Below, one piece after another: positions 1-7,870 of a DNA stretch of 64,000 nucleotides. A model generated the notes under the pieces. That model was not told the DNA's origin, made no database searches, and saw nothing but the letters and a program-made list of their open reading frames with translations. Source of the DNA: Nocardioides ungokensis (GTDB taxonomy: Bacteria > Actinomycetota > Actinomycetes > Propionibacteriales > Nocardioidaceae); NCBI RefSeq assembly GCF_013466985.1, contig NZ_CP059164.1, forward strand, positions 372,001 through 436,000, written 5' to 3'. Position 1 is the first letter of the stretch, and each line of letters opens with the position of its first letter. The position numbers and the translations under genes were made by a program.

Positions 1-1178
1 TCAAGTCGATGGCCACCCAGGAGATCGGCCTCAACGAGGCGCTCGCCGAGCACGGCATCGCCGCCTGGGAGACCGACCTCGCGGAGCTGATCGTGCAGCT
101 CGGCGAGGACCTGCCCTCCCACATCCTCGTGCCCGCCATCCACCGCAACCGTGCGGAGATCCGCGAGATCTTCCGCGACAAGATGGCGGCCGCCGGCCGC
201 GCCGCCCCCGACGACCTGACCGACGACCCGGCGATGCTCGCGGGTGCCGCCCGGCTGCACCTGCGCGAGAAGTTCCTGCGCGCCAGGGTGGCCGTCTCCG
301 GCGCGAACTTCGCGGTGGCCGAGACCGGCACGCTCGTGGTCGTCGAGTCCGAGGGCAACGGCCGGATGTGCCTGACGCTGCCCGAGGTCCTGGTGTCGGT
401 GGTGGGCATCGAGAAGGTCGTGCCGACCTGGGCCGACCTCGACGCGTTCCTGCGGCTGCTGCCGCGCTCCTCGACCGGCGAGCGGATGAACCCCTACACC
501 TCCACCTGGTCCGGGGTCACCCCCGGTGACGGCCCGCAGGAGGTGCACGTCGTGCTCCTCGACAACGGCCGGACCCGGGCGCTGGCCGACCAGGTCGGCC
601 GCCAGGCGCTGCGCTGCATCCGCTGCTCGGCCTGCCTCAACGTCTGCCCGGTCTACGAGAGGGTCGGCGGCCACGCCTACGGCTCGGTCTACCCCGGACC
701 GATCGGCGCGATCCTCAACCCACTGCTGCGCGGCACCGGTGAGGACCCGCAGGTCGACTCGCTGCCCTACGCCTCCTCGCTGTGCGGCGCCTGCTTCGAG
801 GTCTGCCCGGTGCGCATCGACATCCCCGAGGTGCTCGTGCACCTCCGGTCGAAGGTGGTCGACTCCCACCGCGGCGACCGGGTGCCCAAGGCCGAGGCCG
901 TGGCCATGAAGGGGGCGGCGTACGCCTTCAGCGACAGCCGGCGGCTGGCGCTGGTCGAGAAGGCCTCGGGACTGGCCGGGCGGGTGCTCGGTCGCCTGGG
1001 GCTTACGACGCTGCCCGGCGGCCGCCCGGCCGCCGGACGACTGCCCGGACCCGGTGCCGCCTGGACCGGTGCCCGCGACCTGCCGGCGCCGCCGCGGGAG
1101 TCGTTCCGCGCGTGGTGGCTGCGCACACAGGGGGGCACCCACGGGGGAACCGACGGCGGACGGAAGGACGAGCGATGA
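1..1178 (+). CDS. lutB: LutB-like iron-sulfur lactate oxidation subunit (5' truncated by window edge)
   Basis: This is the subunit of the LutABC L-lactate oxidation complex that carries two [4Fe-4S] clusters; it passes electrons from lactate in the cytoplasm or at the membrane. The visible part has a LUD domain (the AETGTLVVVESEGNG stretch, around residues 103-117 from the first visible Met) followed by two ferredoxin-type motifs, CIRCSACLNVCPVY and CGACFEVCPVRIDIP. The frame is open to the first base and the codons before position 9 read K-S, as in the family's KSM motif. The true start is therefore upstream and roughly 70-90 residues are missing. The stop overlaps the lutC start as ATGA, so the two are translationally coupled. 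The C-terminal tail is a variable Gly/Arg-rich stretch. Confidence 0.9.
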   Translation, partial: KSMATQEIGLNEALAEHGIAAWETDLAELIVQLGEDLPSHILVPAIHRNRAEIREIFRDKMAAAGRAAPDDLTDDPAMLAGAARLHLREKFLRARVAVSGANFAVAETGTLVVVESEGNGRMCLTLPEVLVSVVGIEKVVPTWADLDAFLRLLPRSSTGERMNPYTSTWSGVTPGDGPQEVHVVLLDNGRTRALADQVGRQALRCIRCSACLNVCPVYERVGGHAYGSVYPGPIGAILNPLLRGTGEDPQVDSLPYASSLCGACFEVCPVRIDIPEVLVHLRSKVVDSHRGDRVPKAEAVAMKGAAYAFSDSRRLALVEKASGLAGRVLGRLGLTTLPGGRPAAGRLPGPGAAWTGARDLPAPPRESFRAWWLRTQGGTHGGTDGGRKDER

Positions 1179-1774
1179 GCGCCCGCGACGAGATCCTGGC
1201 CCGGGTGCGCTCGGCGCTGGCCGACGTGGACCGGTCTGCGCCCACCGAGGTCCCGCCGGCCCCGCGCCGCACGCCGGACCCCGCGGCCGACCTGGTCGGG
1301 CTGTTCGCCGAGCGGGTGGCCGACTACCGCGCCGTCGTCGAGCGCTGTGCCGAGGCCGACCTTCCCGCCGCGGTGGCGGCCGCGCTGCCCGCGGGTGCCG
1401 GGGTCGTGGTGCCGGTCGGTCTCGGTGTCGACGTGCCAGGCGCCGTCGTCGACGACGGTCTGTCCGCCCGCGACCTGGACCGGATCGACGCGGTGGTGAC
1501 CGAGGCACGCGTCGGGATCGCCGAGACCGGCACCATCGTGCTCGACCACGGGCCCGGGCAGGGCCGCCGGGCGATCTCCCTGGTGCCCGACCTGCACGTC
1601 TGCATCGTCCGCGCCGACCAGGTCGTCGCCGACGTGCCGGACGCGGTGGACCTGCTCGACCCGACCCACCCGCTGACCTGGATCAGCGGCCCGAGCGCCA
1701 CCAGCGACATCGAGCTCGACCGTGTCGAGGGCGTCCACGGCCCGCGCACCCTCCACGTGATCGTGGTCGACTGA
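1175..1774 (+). CDS. lutC: LutC-like LUD-domain lactate utilization protein
   Basis: This 199-residue protein is the LUD-domain (DUF162) partner of LutB in lactate-to-pyruvate oxidation. The N-terminus MSARDEILARVRSAL is typical of LutC, and the conserved glycine motif VGIAETGTIVLDHG and the late ISGPSATSDIELDRVEGVHG segment are present. Length matches the family (about 200-240). The ATG overlaps the lutB stop by four bases (ATGA), which fixes the start and implies one operon. A lutA gene should lie upstream of the window. Confidence 0.9.
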   Translation: MSARDEILARVRSALADVDRSAPTEVPPAPRRTPDPAADLVGLFAERVADYRAVVERCAEADLPAAVAAALPAGAGVVVPVGLGVDVPGAVVDDGLSARDLDRIDAVVTEARVGIAETGTIVLDHGPGQGRRAISLVPDLHVCIVRADQVVADVPDAVDLLDPTHPLTWISGPSATSDIELDRVEGVHGPRTLHVIVVD

Positions 1775-1782
1775 GACCTTCG

Positions 1783-2049
1783 ATGGACCAGCCGCGCAGG
1801 ACCTCGGGACCGGCCGGACGGACCGGACGGACCGGACCGGGCGCGGGGAGCGCGCCGTGGTCGCCGCACCCCGCCGACCTCGAGATCCTGGCCCTGCTCG
1901 CCGAGGGCCACACGGTCGAGAGCATCGGGCGCCGCCTCGGCGTCTCGGACCGGACCGTGCGGCGACGCCTGCGCTCGATCGCCGACGACATCGGCGTCGA
2001 CTCGACCATCGAGGCGGTCGTGCACGCGGTGCGCGGACGGTGGATCTGA
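1783..2049 (+). CDS. Stand-alone LuxR-type helix-turn-helix protein, 88 aa
   Basis: This small protein has a disordered Gly/Thr/Arg-rich N-terminus (about 30 residues) followed by a single LuxR/GerE-type DNA-binding domain. The stretch [20 protein letters not shown] continues into [13 protein letters not shown], which is the recognition helix. There is no receiver or sensor domain. It starts 9 bases after the lutC stop and is probably cotranscribed, so it could regulate the lut operon; that is inference. No clear Shine-Dalgarno precedes the ATG. A small direct repeat of gaccggacg creates the RTGRTG stretch. Confidence 0.7.
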   Translation: MDQPRRTSGPAGRTGRTGPGAGSAPWSPHPADLEILALLAEGHTVESIGRRLGVSDRTVRRRLRSIADDIGVDSTIEAVVHAVRGRWI

Positions 2050-2107
2050 GCCCTGCCGTCGCGATCCGGGGGCGCCGGATCCGGCGTTCTCTGGCAGGCT
2101 CCGTGAC

Positions 2108-3211
2108 ATGCCGGTCGAGCCTGACGCAACCACCCCCGCAGCCCCGTCGCGCGCCGCCGACCCGGAGCGAGCGTGGGTCACCGAAGCGATCCGCCGTCTG
2201 GAGGCAGACGCCAACCGCAGCGCGGACACGCACCTGCACGTCTTCCCGCTGCCGCGCTCGTGGGGCGTGGACCTGTACCTGAAGGACGAGTCGGTGCACC
2301 CCACCGGCTCGCTGAAGCACCGGCTCGCGCGGTCGCTGGTCCTCTACGGGCTGGCCAACGGCGACATCAGCGAGGGCACTGTGCTCGTCGACGCCACCAG
2401 CGGCTCGACCGCAATCTCGGAGGCCTACTTCGCGGCGATGCTGGGCCTGGAGTTCGTGGCTGTGGTGCCGCGTGGCACCACGAAGGCCAAGCTGGACCTG
2501 ATCGAGCGCGCCGGCGGCCGCTGCGACCTGGTGGAGCGCGCCGAGCTGATGTACGCCGAGGCGGAGCGGCTGGGCGCGCAGCCGGGCTACCACTACCTCG
2601 ACCAGTTCGGCCGGGCCTCGGTGGTGACCGACTGGCGCGGCAACAACAACATCGCCTGCTCGATCTTCGAGCAGATGGCCATGGAGCGGCACCCGGAGCC
2701 CACCTGGATCGTGGTCGGGGCCGGGACGGGTGGCACCAGCGCGACCATCGGGCGGTACTGCCGCTACCGCCGGACCAGCACCCGTCTGGCCGTGGTCGAC
2801 CCCGAGGGCTCGGCGTTCCTCGAGGCCTGGCGGACCCGCAGCTGTGAGGCGACCGCGCCCGGCTCGCGTATCGAGGGGATCGGCCGCCCGCGGGTGGAGC
2901 CGTCGTTCGTCCCGGGCGTGATCGACGAGATGATCCGGGTCGAGGACGCCGCCTCGGTCGCCGCGATGCGGACGGTCGAGCGGGTCATCGGCCGGCGCGT
3001 CGGCGCCTCCACCGGCACCAACCTGGTCGGCGCCCTCGAGCTCGCGGTCCGGATGCGGGACGCCGGCGAGACCGGCAGCGTGGTCACCCTGATCTGCGAC
3101 GGCGGCGACCGCTACTCCTCGACGTACTGGGACGACGACTGGGTGGCCGCCCAGGGCTGGCACATCGCCCCTCACCTCGCGAGCCTGGAGCACCTGCTCG
3201 AGCTCGCGTGA
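2108..3211 (+). CDS. PLP-dependent cysteine synthase family protein (CysK2-like)
   Basis: This fold-type II PLP enzyme of 367 residues belongs to the cysteine synthase/cystathionine beta-synthase family. The PLP lysine is in [12 protein letters not shown] (Lys70) and the phosphate-binding loop is [15 protein letters not shown] downstream [12 protein letters not shown] segment also fits the family. Length and the [15 protein letters not shown] pattern resemble mycobacterial CysK2 (Rv0848), which makes S-sulfocysteine from O-phosphoserine and thiosulfate. The exact substrate cannot be read from sequence. The ATG at 2108 is preceded by a 58-base gap and no obvious strong ribosome site. It is followed by a large hairpin. 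Confidence 0.8.
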   Translation: MPVEPDATTPAAPSRAADPERAWVTEAIRRLEADANRSADTHLHVFPLPRSWGVDLYLKDESVHPTGSLKHRLARSLVLYGLANGDISEGTVLVDATSGSTAISEAYFAAMLGLEFVAVVPRGTTKAKLDLIERAGGRCDLVERAELMYAEAERLGAQPGYHYLDQFGRASVVTDWRGNNNIACSIFEQMAMERHPEPTWIVVGAGTGGTSATIGRYCRYRRTSTRLAVVDPEGSAFLEAWRTRSCEATAPGSRIEGIGRPRVEPSFVPGVIDEMIRVEDAASVAAMRTVERVIGRRVGASTGTNLVGALELAVRMRDAGETGSVVTLICDGGDRYSSTYWDDDWVAAQGWHIAPHLASLEHLLELA

Positions 3212-3227
3212 GGGTCGGTCCGTCTCC

Positions 3228-3299
3228 ATGTAACGCGGTGTCCACGCATCTGGTGCGGTGCTGCGACGGCGCACCAGATGCGTGGACACCGCGTTACAA
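3228..3299. repeat. Long perfect inverted repeat (29-bp stem, 12-nt loop)
   Basis: Arms 3229-3257 and 3270-3298 are exact reverse complements, with core ggtgtccacgcatctggtgc on the left. The loop is 12 nt. No T-run follows either side. It sits between the cysK2-like stop (3211) and the tRNA-Ser promoter. It may terminate cysK2 transcription or be a dispersed intergenic repeat; the stem is far longer than a normal terminator. Confidence 0.85.
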
Positions 3300-3315
3300 G
3301 CACGGGGCAGCCGAT

Positions 3316-3345
3316 TTCACCGCCACCCCGGCCCTCCGGTACTCT
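3316..3345 (+). promoter_or_regulatory. Probable promoter of tRNA-Ser(CGA)
   Basis: TTCACC (3316-3321) and TACTCT (3340-3345) are separated by 18 bases, with the tRNA beginning 8 bases after the -10 box. The fit to actinobacterial sigma-70-type promoters is reasonable but not perfect. Confidence 0.45.
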
Positions 3346-3352
3346 CTCCGGC

Positions 3353-3442
3353 GGTGGCGTGTCCGAGCGGCCTAAGGAGAACGCCTCGAAAGCGTTTGTG
3401 GGTGCAAGCCCACCGAGGGTTCAAATCCCTCCGCCACCGCCA
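3353..3442 (+). tRNA. tRNA-Ser(CGA), CCA encoded
   Basis: The acceptor stem GGTGGCG (3353-3359) pairs with CGCCACC (3432-3438). The discriminator is G3439 and CCA is encoded at 3440-3442. The anticodon stem AACGC/GCGTT encloses the loop CTCGAAA with anticodon CGA (3387-3389), which reads UCG serine codons. A long variable arm (GTGGGTGCAAGCCCAC) is present, as expected for tRNA-Ser, and the T loop TTCAAAT is canonical. Confidence 0.97.
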
Positions 3443-3444
3443 GC

Positions 3445-3481
3445 CGAAGGGCCGGATCCCACGCCGGGGTCCGGCCCTTCG
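3445..3481 (+). terminator. Terminator hairpin after tRNA-Ser(CGA)
   Basis: A 12-bp perfect stem, cgaagggccgga (3445-3456) with its complement at 3470-3481, encloses a 13-nt loop starting 3 bases after CCA. It is followed only by a weak T-containing tail, as is common in high-GC genomes. Confidence 0.75.
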
Positions 3482-3665
3482 TCATTGCCCGGGGCGCATC
3501 CACCGCCGCTCGTGACTCAGCTGAAGTGAGCACAGAGGCCGTCGTCGACGCTGCCGAGGAACGTGTTCGCGCCGCCGAAGGCAACCGATCGGCACCCTCG
3601 TGCGTCTCTGGGAGGAGAATCGCCACCACCGGGTGGCGATGCAGCCCGAGCCTGGAGCACCCCAC

Positions 3666-3821
3666 GTGACCGCACGACGCATCCTCGCCCTGACGGCCGC
3701 GGCGGTCCTGTTGGCCGGCCTGGTCGTGCTGGCCCTCAAGACCCAGGTGCTGGTCCGCCAGCAGTGGGCCGTGCGTGCATCGCCCGCGGACGTGGTGGTC
3801 CAGCCTCAGTGGGCGGCATAG
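3666..3821 (+). CDS. Small single-span membrane protein (hypothetical)
   Basis: The frame encodes about 51 residues from GTG 3666, with one hydrophobic segment (ALTAAAVLLAGLVVLAL) close to a basic N-terminus (TARRI), so it may be membrane-anchored. An upstream ATG at 3600 would add 22 non-hydrophobic residues. GTG 3666 has a GGAG about 9 bases before it. I recognise no family. Its 3' end overlaps the convergent minus-strand gene by 16 bases. It could be spurious. Confidence 0.35.
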   Translation: MTARRILALTAAAVLLAGLVVLALKTQVLVRQQWAVRASPADVVVQPQWAA

Positions 3822-4012
3822 ACCAGCCAGGCGAAGAACGCGACGATGAGCATGACCGCCGCCCGCCACTCGAAGCGACCGATGGCGACCAACCCGCGCC
3901 AGGCTCGCTTGCTACGCCTGCCGACGGCGGGTCCGTTCTCCGGGCCGAGCCACCAGGCCAGCACGGCAACGCGGGAGAAGATGTGGCGCAGGATGCCGAG
4001 GAGGGTCCACAT
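3806..4012 (-). CDS. Small membrane protein, 68 aa (hypothetical)
   Basis: The frame starts at ATG 4012 and encodes a Trp-rich protein. A first hydrophobic stretch near the N-terminus (TLLGILRHIFSRVAVLAWWL) is followed by a basic linker (GRRSKRAWRG) and a strong C-terminal transmembrane segment (AAVMLIVAFFAWLVYAAH). The pattern looks like a genuine small actinobacterial inner-membrane protein but I recognise no family. It converges on the small plus-strand gene and is divergent from the metallo-hydrolase at 4115. Confidence 0.5.
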   Translation of the reverse strand: MWTLLGILRHIFSRVAVLAWWLGPENGPAVGRRSKRAWRGLVAIGRFEWRAAVMLIVAFFAWLVYAAH

Positions 4013-4114
4013 GCCGTGGGTATCGGTCCGGGGTCGAGCATCCTGAAGGGACGCCGATGACCCGGTGACCTCCGGCACTCGGCGGGCGACGAGGCCGTTC
4101 CCTACCGTGGAGAC

Positions 4115-4912
4115 ATGGGCGAACCGCTTGCCGTCACCTGGTGGGGTCACTCGTCGGCCACCGTCGAGCTGGCTGGCGTGCGGGTGGCGCTCGACCCGCT
4201 GCTGACGAGCCGGCTGCTCCACCTGCGCAGGTACGCCGAGTCGCCGGGACCGGAGGCGGCGGACGCCGACGTCGTGCTCGTCTCGCACGCGCACGCCGAC
4301 CACTGCCACGTGCCGTCGCTGAAGCTGTTCCCGCGCACCGCCACGGTCGTCGCTGCCCCGGGGGCCGCGGAGCTGGTCGGGAGGCTCGGCTTCCGCCGCG
4401 TGGTGGTGGCCGTGCCTGGTTCGACCGTGCGCCTCGAGGGTGACGCGGGGACGCTGGAGGTGGAGGTGCTGCCCGCCGACCACGACGGTCGCCGGCTGCC
4501 CCTGCCCGGCAGGCGGGGGACCGCCGTGGGGTTCCGGGTCGAGGGCGGTGGGCGGTCGTTCTGGCATCCCGGCGACACCGGTCCGGGCGTCGAGCTGAGC
4601 GACGTCGGCCGCGTCGACCTGGCGCTGCCGCCGATCGGCGGCTGGGGGCCGACGCTCGGTCTCGACCACCTCGACCCGGTGCAGGCCGCGGAGGCGGTGG
4701 AGACGGTCGGTGCCACCTGGGCTCTGCCCGTGCACTGGGGCACCTTCTGGGGCACCGGCCTGCGGCGGGTCGCGCCGCGCACGCACCAGCACCTCTTCGT
4801 CACGCCGGGACGACGCTTCGCGGAGGCGTTGGGGGACGGCACGGTCGCGGTGCTGCCGGCCCACGGGGAGCGGGTGGACCTGGCCGCGGGACCCGCGGGA
4901 CCCCGCAGGTGA
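4115..4912 (+). CDS. MBL-fold metal-dependent hydrolase (UlaG-like)
   Basis: The protein (265 aa) has the metallo-beta-lactamase fold of the UlaG/YtnP-like branch. The metal-binding motif SHAHADHCHVP is at about residues 58-68. Further likely ligands are in PADHDGRRLP, FWHPGDTG and PVHWGTF. The N-terminal VTWWGHSSATVELAGVRVALDP is typical of family members that begin directly with the hydrolase core. It has no signal peptide and is cytoplasmic. The substrate is unknown. It stands alone between divergent and unrelated genes. Confidence 0.85.
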   Translation: MGEPLAVTWWGHSSATVELAGVRVALDPLLTSRLLHLRRYAESPGPEAADADVVLVSHAHADHCHVPSLKLFPRTATVVAAPGAAELVGRLGFRRVVVAVPGSTVRLEGDAGTLEVEVLPADHDGRRLPLPGRRGTAVGFRVEGGGRSFWHPGDTGPGVELSDVGRVDLALPPIGGWGPTLGLDHLDPVQAAEAVETVGATWALPVHWGTFWGTGLRRVAPRTHQHLFVTPGRRFAEALGDGTVAVLPAHGERVDLAAGPAGPRR

Positions 4913-4988
4913 CCTTGGCCCCTGACGCGCCACCCGTGCGGGTGGCTCGATGAGGGGACACGGGACACGATTCGGGGCAGGAGGAGCC

Positions 4989-5258
4989 ATGCACACCAGG
5001 ACCTGGACGGTGGAGATCTTCATCGGCGAGAAGGACGGCAGGACCCACGCCGAGGCGCGGCTGCACTCGGAGAAGTCGGCCCGGCAGCTGACCGGCGAGG
5101 GGACCGCCCGGCGGAACCCCACCGACTCCGACGTGCCCGAGATCGGCGACGAGCTCGCCACGGCCCGCGCCCTCTCGGACCTCGCCCACCAGCTGCTGGA
5201 CGCCGCCGCCGACGACATCGGCGCGATCACCAAGGAGCACGTGCACCTCTACCGGTGA
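4989..5258 (+). CDS. DUF1876 domain-containing protein, 89 aa
   Basis: This small cytoplasmic protein matches the actinobacterial DUF1876 family (dsRNA-binding-like fold, function unknown). The RTWTVEIFIGEKDGRTHAEA N-terminus and the EIGDELATARALSDLAHQLL helix are the recognisable parts. The start at ATG 4989 is chosen because GGAGGAG lies directly upstream; an in-frame ATG at 4950 has no such site. It converges on the phosphoesterase gene at 5278. Confidence 0.85.
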   Translation: MHTRTWTVEIFIGEKDGRTHAEARLHSEKSARQLTGEGTARRNPTDSDVPEIGDELATARALSDLAHQLLDAAADDIGAITKEHVHLYR

Positions 5259-5277
5259 CCGAGGTCGGCCCGGTTGA

Positions 5278-6560
5278 TCAGACCGTGCCACCCACCCGCC
5301 ACCCGTGCTCCTGCGCCAGGGCACCGAGGTTGCGCCAGTCGGTGTAGTCGGCCGTCCCGCCGGGCCCGCACGGGGCGCTGACGGCCGCGGGCACGGACCA
5401 GCGTGGTGCGTGCAGGTTCGGCGCCCGCGAGAAGTCGAGCACCTCGGCGATGTTGCGCGCCGCGGCGTCGCGCTTGGTGAGCGGGTCGAGCCTCCACCGC
5501 CACTCGATCATCTTCAGGACCGAGGTGTGGTCGTAGACGTGGTGCGCGACGTGGTGGCGCTTCGCCCGCGGCGAGATCATCATCGCGGGGGTGCGGAACC
5601 CCCGCTGGCCGGTGCCCCGCTCCGGAGTGGCGTCGGGCGCGACGGCGGGCGGCACGTGGTCGAAGAACCCGCCCCACTCGTCGTAGTTGATCACCAGCGC
5701 GGTCCGTCCCCACGCGGGGCCGCCGGTCACCGCCTCGTAGACCTGGTTGAGGAACGACTGCCCCGCACGGATGTCGGCGTGCGGGTGGTCGTCGGCCGAG
5801 GTGCCGGTGCCCTCGTCCTGGAACTTCGGGTCGAGGAAGGACACCGCGGGGAGGCTCCCGGTCGCGCAGTCGGCGAGGAACTGCGGCCAGGTGCGCGCGA
5901 TGTCGAGGTACTTCGGTCCCCACAGGGCGAGGAAAGGAGTGTCGACGTAGTAGTAGGAGTGCGAGACGCCGCGGTCGGCCAGCCGGTCCCAGATCGTCGG
6001 CATGGTGGCGATGTCGGTCGAGTTGTGGATCCGGTCGGTCTGCGCGCTGTGCTGGTAGAAGCGGTTGGGGTACGTCTCGGCCAGGGTTGCGGAGAAGTAG
6101 CGGTCGAAGACGGTCCAGTACGGCGCCGCCTGGCCGTAGAAGCCCAGGTCACCCTGCTTGTAGTAGCCGATCGAGAACTCGTCGTTCTCCCCGAGCGCAG
6201 CCAGCCGTCGCAGCGGCCGCCGTTGAGCTGCACCCGCCCGCCCTCGAAGGAGTGGTCGGGATCGGGGTGCGCGCAGCCCTGGTAGTCGGTCAGGTGCTGG
6301 GTGGAGCGGGCGACCCCGTCTCGGTCGACGTAGGTCAGCCCGGCCTGCTTGCCGTCGGCGCCGGGCAGCCAGCCGAGGTAGTGGTCGAAGGAGCGGTTCT
6401 CCATCATCAGCACGATGATGTGGTCGATCCCCGACTTCGAGGGCGACGGCAGGGTCGACGCGGCGTCCGCGGTCTCGACGCTCCCGAGCGCGACGGCGCC
6501 GGCGAGGCCGGCTGCCCCGGTCAGGACCTGGCGGCGGCTCGGGCCGCTGGCCGGGGTCAC
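5278..6560 (-). CDS. Tat-exported phosphoesterase / phospholipase C family protein (frameshifted as sequenced)
   Basis: This is a PF04185 phosphoesterase (phospholipase C/acid phosphatase-like) with a Tat signal (SRRQVLTGAAGLAG) and the family's ENRSFDHYLGWLPG metal-site motif. It is broken by one missing base. The N-terminal frame runs to about 6193 (GGRCDGWLR) and the rest continues one frame over from GENDEFSIGYYKQGDLGFYG to the stop. Adding one C to the C4 run at 6189-6192 restores a single 427-residue frame without stops. This suggests a sequencing error more than a dead gene. GTG 6560 overlaps the stop of the preceding phosphoesterase (GTGA), so the two form an operon of exported phosphoesterases. 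Confidence 0.8.
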
Positions 6561-7711
6561 TTGCCGGCCCCGTAGACCTCGGTGCCGAAGCCGCGGGCGT
6601 CCTTGGCGTAGCCGAGCGGGGACAGCCCGAAGGTGTCCTCGATCGTGCGCAGCAGCGAGTAGTGGTTGTAGCCGGTGTCGTTCCAGGTGCCGGGGGTGAC
6701 GTACGGCGAGACCACGACCGCGCCGGTGCGACCGCCGCCGGGGCCGTAGATGCCCGGGAGCGGGGCGTTCGGCCCGGGGCCCTCACCGCAGCACGCGTCG
6801 GCACCACTCGGGTCATTGGTGTCGGCCTCGTCGAAGGTGACGACGAGCAGGCCGTCCTGCTGGTACGCCGGGGAGGCGAGGATCTTCGGGATCCAGGTCT
6901 TCAGCCACTGGTCGGCGCTGGCCAGCCCGCCGGGTCGCCCGTCGACGCAGGGGCTGTCGTGGCCGTCGTCGCACAGGTTGGGCGTGATGTAGCTCAGGTT
7001 CGGGGTCGTCGAGACCGAGCCGAGGTCGCCGGTGAGCTGCGAGAGGTCCACGTCGTGCTGGGCGCAGGTCGGGCTGTCGATGATGCTGTGGAAGTAGACG
7101 AACGGGTTGTGGCGCGCGGCGTACTGGTCGCCGACCTTCGCCTTCTGGGTGTCGTCCGCGGAGTTGAGCTGCGGGTGCCGGCACGGCGAGCCCATGTCCT
7201 CCATGTAGCCCTTCCAGGTCAGGCCCTTGGCCTCGAGCTGGTCGGCCACGGTCTTGACCCCGGAGGGGTAGACACAGCCGTTGCCGACCGCCTGGCCGGG
7301 CGCGACCGTGCCCGTCTGCACGAAGTCGCTGTAGGTCTGGCAGTCGCCCTGGGTCTGCGCGTTCGGGCCCTGCCCGCTGATCTGCGCGATGTAGTTGGGC
7401 AGGCTGTTGTGGGCGGTGCCGTAGTACTGCGTGAGCAGCTGGCCCTGCGCCCGCAGCGTCTTCGAGAGGTACGGCGCGGGTGAGTCCGGCCCGAAGGTCT
7501 GGTCGTAGCCCTTGTTCTCCAGGTTGACGACGAAGACGTGGCGGATGGCCGGCGCGGCCGCGATCTGCTTCCTGGTGGCCGCCGCGGCGTCGGCGGGGCC
7601 GGCCTGGTGGGCGACCAGCCCGGCGGTCAGTGCGGCGGCGGCGAGCGTGGCGACCGCGAGCGGGGCGACCGCCCGTCGTACGGCGTGGGTGGTGAGACTC
7701 CAGACGTGCAT
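6557..7711 (-). CDS. Secreted alkaline phosphatase-family phosphoesterase
   Basis: The protein (384 aa from ATG 7711) begins with a Sec-type signal (VRRAVAPLAVATLAAAALTA followed by AGPADAAA). Its phosphoesterase core shows NLENKGYDQTFG, TFDEADTND and PYVTPGTWNDTGYNHYSLL, as in the PF04185 superfamily. Several cysteines (NGCVYPSG, DACCGEG, NLCDDGHDSPC) suggest disulfides in an exported enzyme. The ATG at 7711 is preferred over 7729 because AGGAG lies 10 bases upstream of it. It is first in an operon with the overlapping downstream phosphoesterase and probably scavenges phosphate from phosphodiesters outside the cell (inference). Confidence 0.8.
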   Translation of the reverse strand: MHVWSLTTHAVRRAVAPLAVATLAAAALTAGLVAHQAGPADAAAATRKQIAAAPAIRHVFVVNLENKGYDQTFGPDSPAPYLSKTLRAQGQLLTQYYGTAHNSLPNYIAQISGQGPNAQTQGDCQTYSDFVQTGTVAPGQAVGNGCVYPSGVKTVADQLEAKGLTWKGYMEDMGSPCRHPQLNSADDTQKAKVGDQYAARHNPFVYFHSIIDSPTCAQHDVDLSQLTGDLGSVSTTPNLSYITPNLCDDGHDSPCVDGRPGGLASADQWLKTWIPKILASPAYQQDGLLVVTFDEADTNDPSGADACCGEGPGPNAPLPGIYGPGGGRTGAVVVSPYVTPGTWNDTGYNHYSLLRTIEDTFGLSPLGYAKDARGFGTEVYGAGK

Positions 7712-7870
7712 CGGGCAGGTGCTCCTCATGGGTTCGGCGTGCTCGGACCGGGTTCCCCGACTTCCCTCGCCGGGAACATTCCCGCCCGGGTCGACGAAGT
7801 AACAACGACGACGTGAACGGTGGGTGACGCCACGCCTGGGCGCGTGACCGAGCCACGGGTCGGGTGGCGG

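Noticed and set aside
767..3289. An 840-codon minus-strand open frame opposite lutB, lutC and the CysK2-like gene
   Set aside because: Three recognisable plus-strand genes account for the region.
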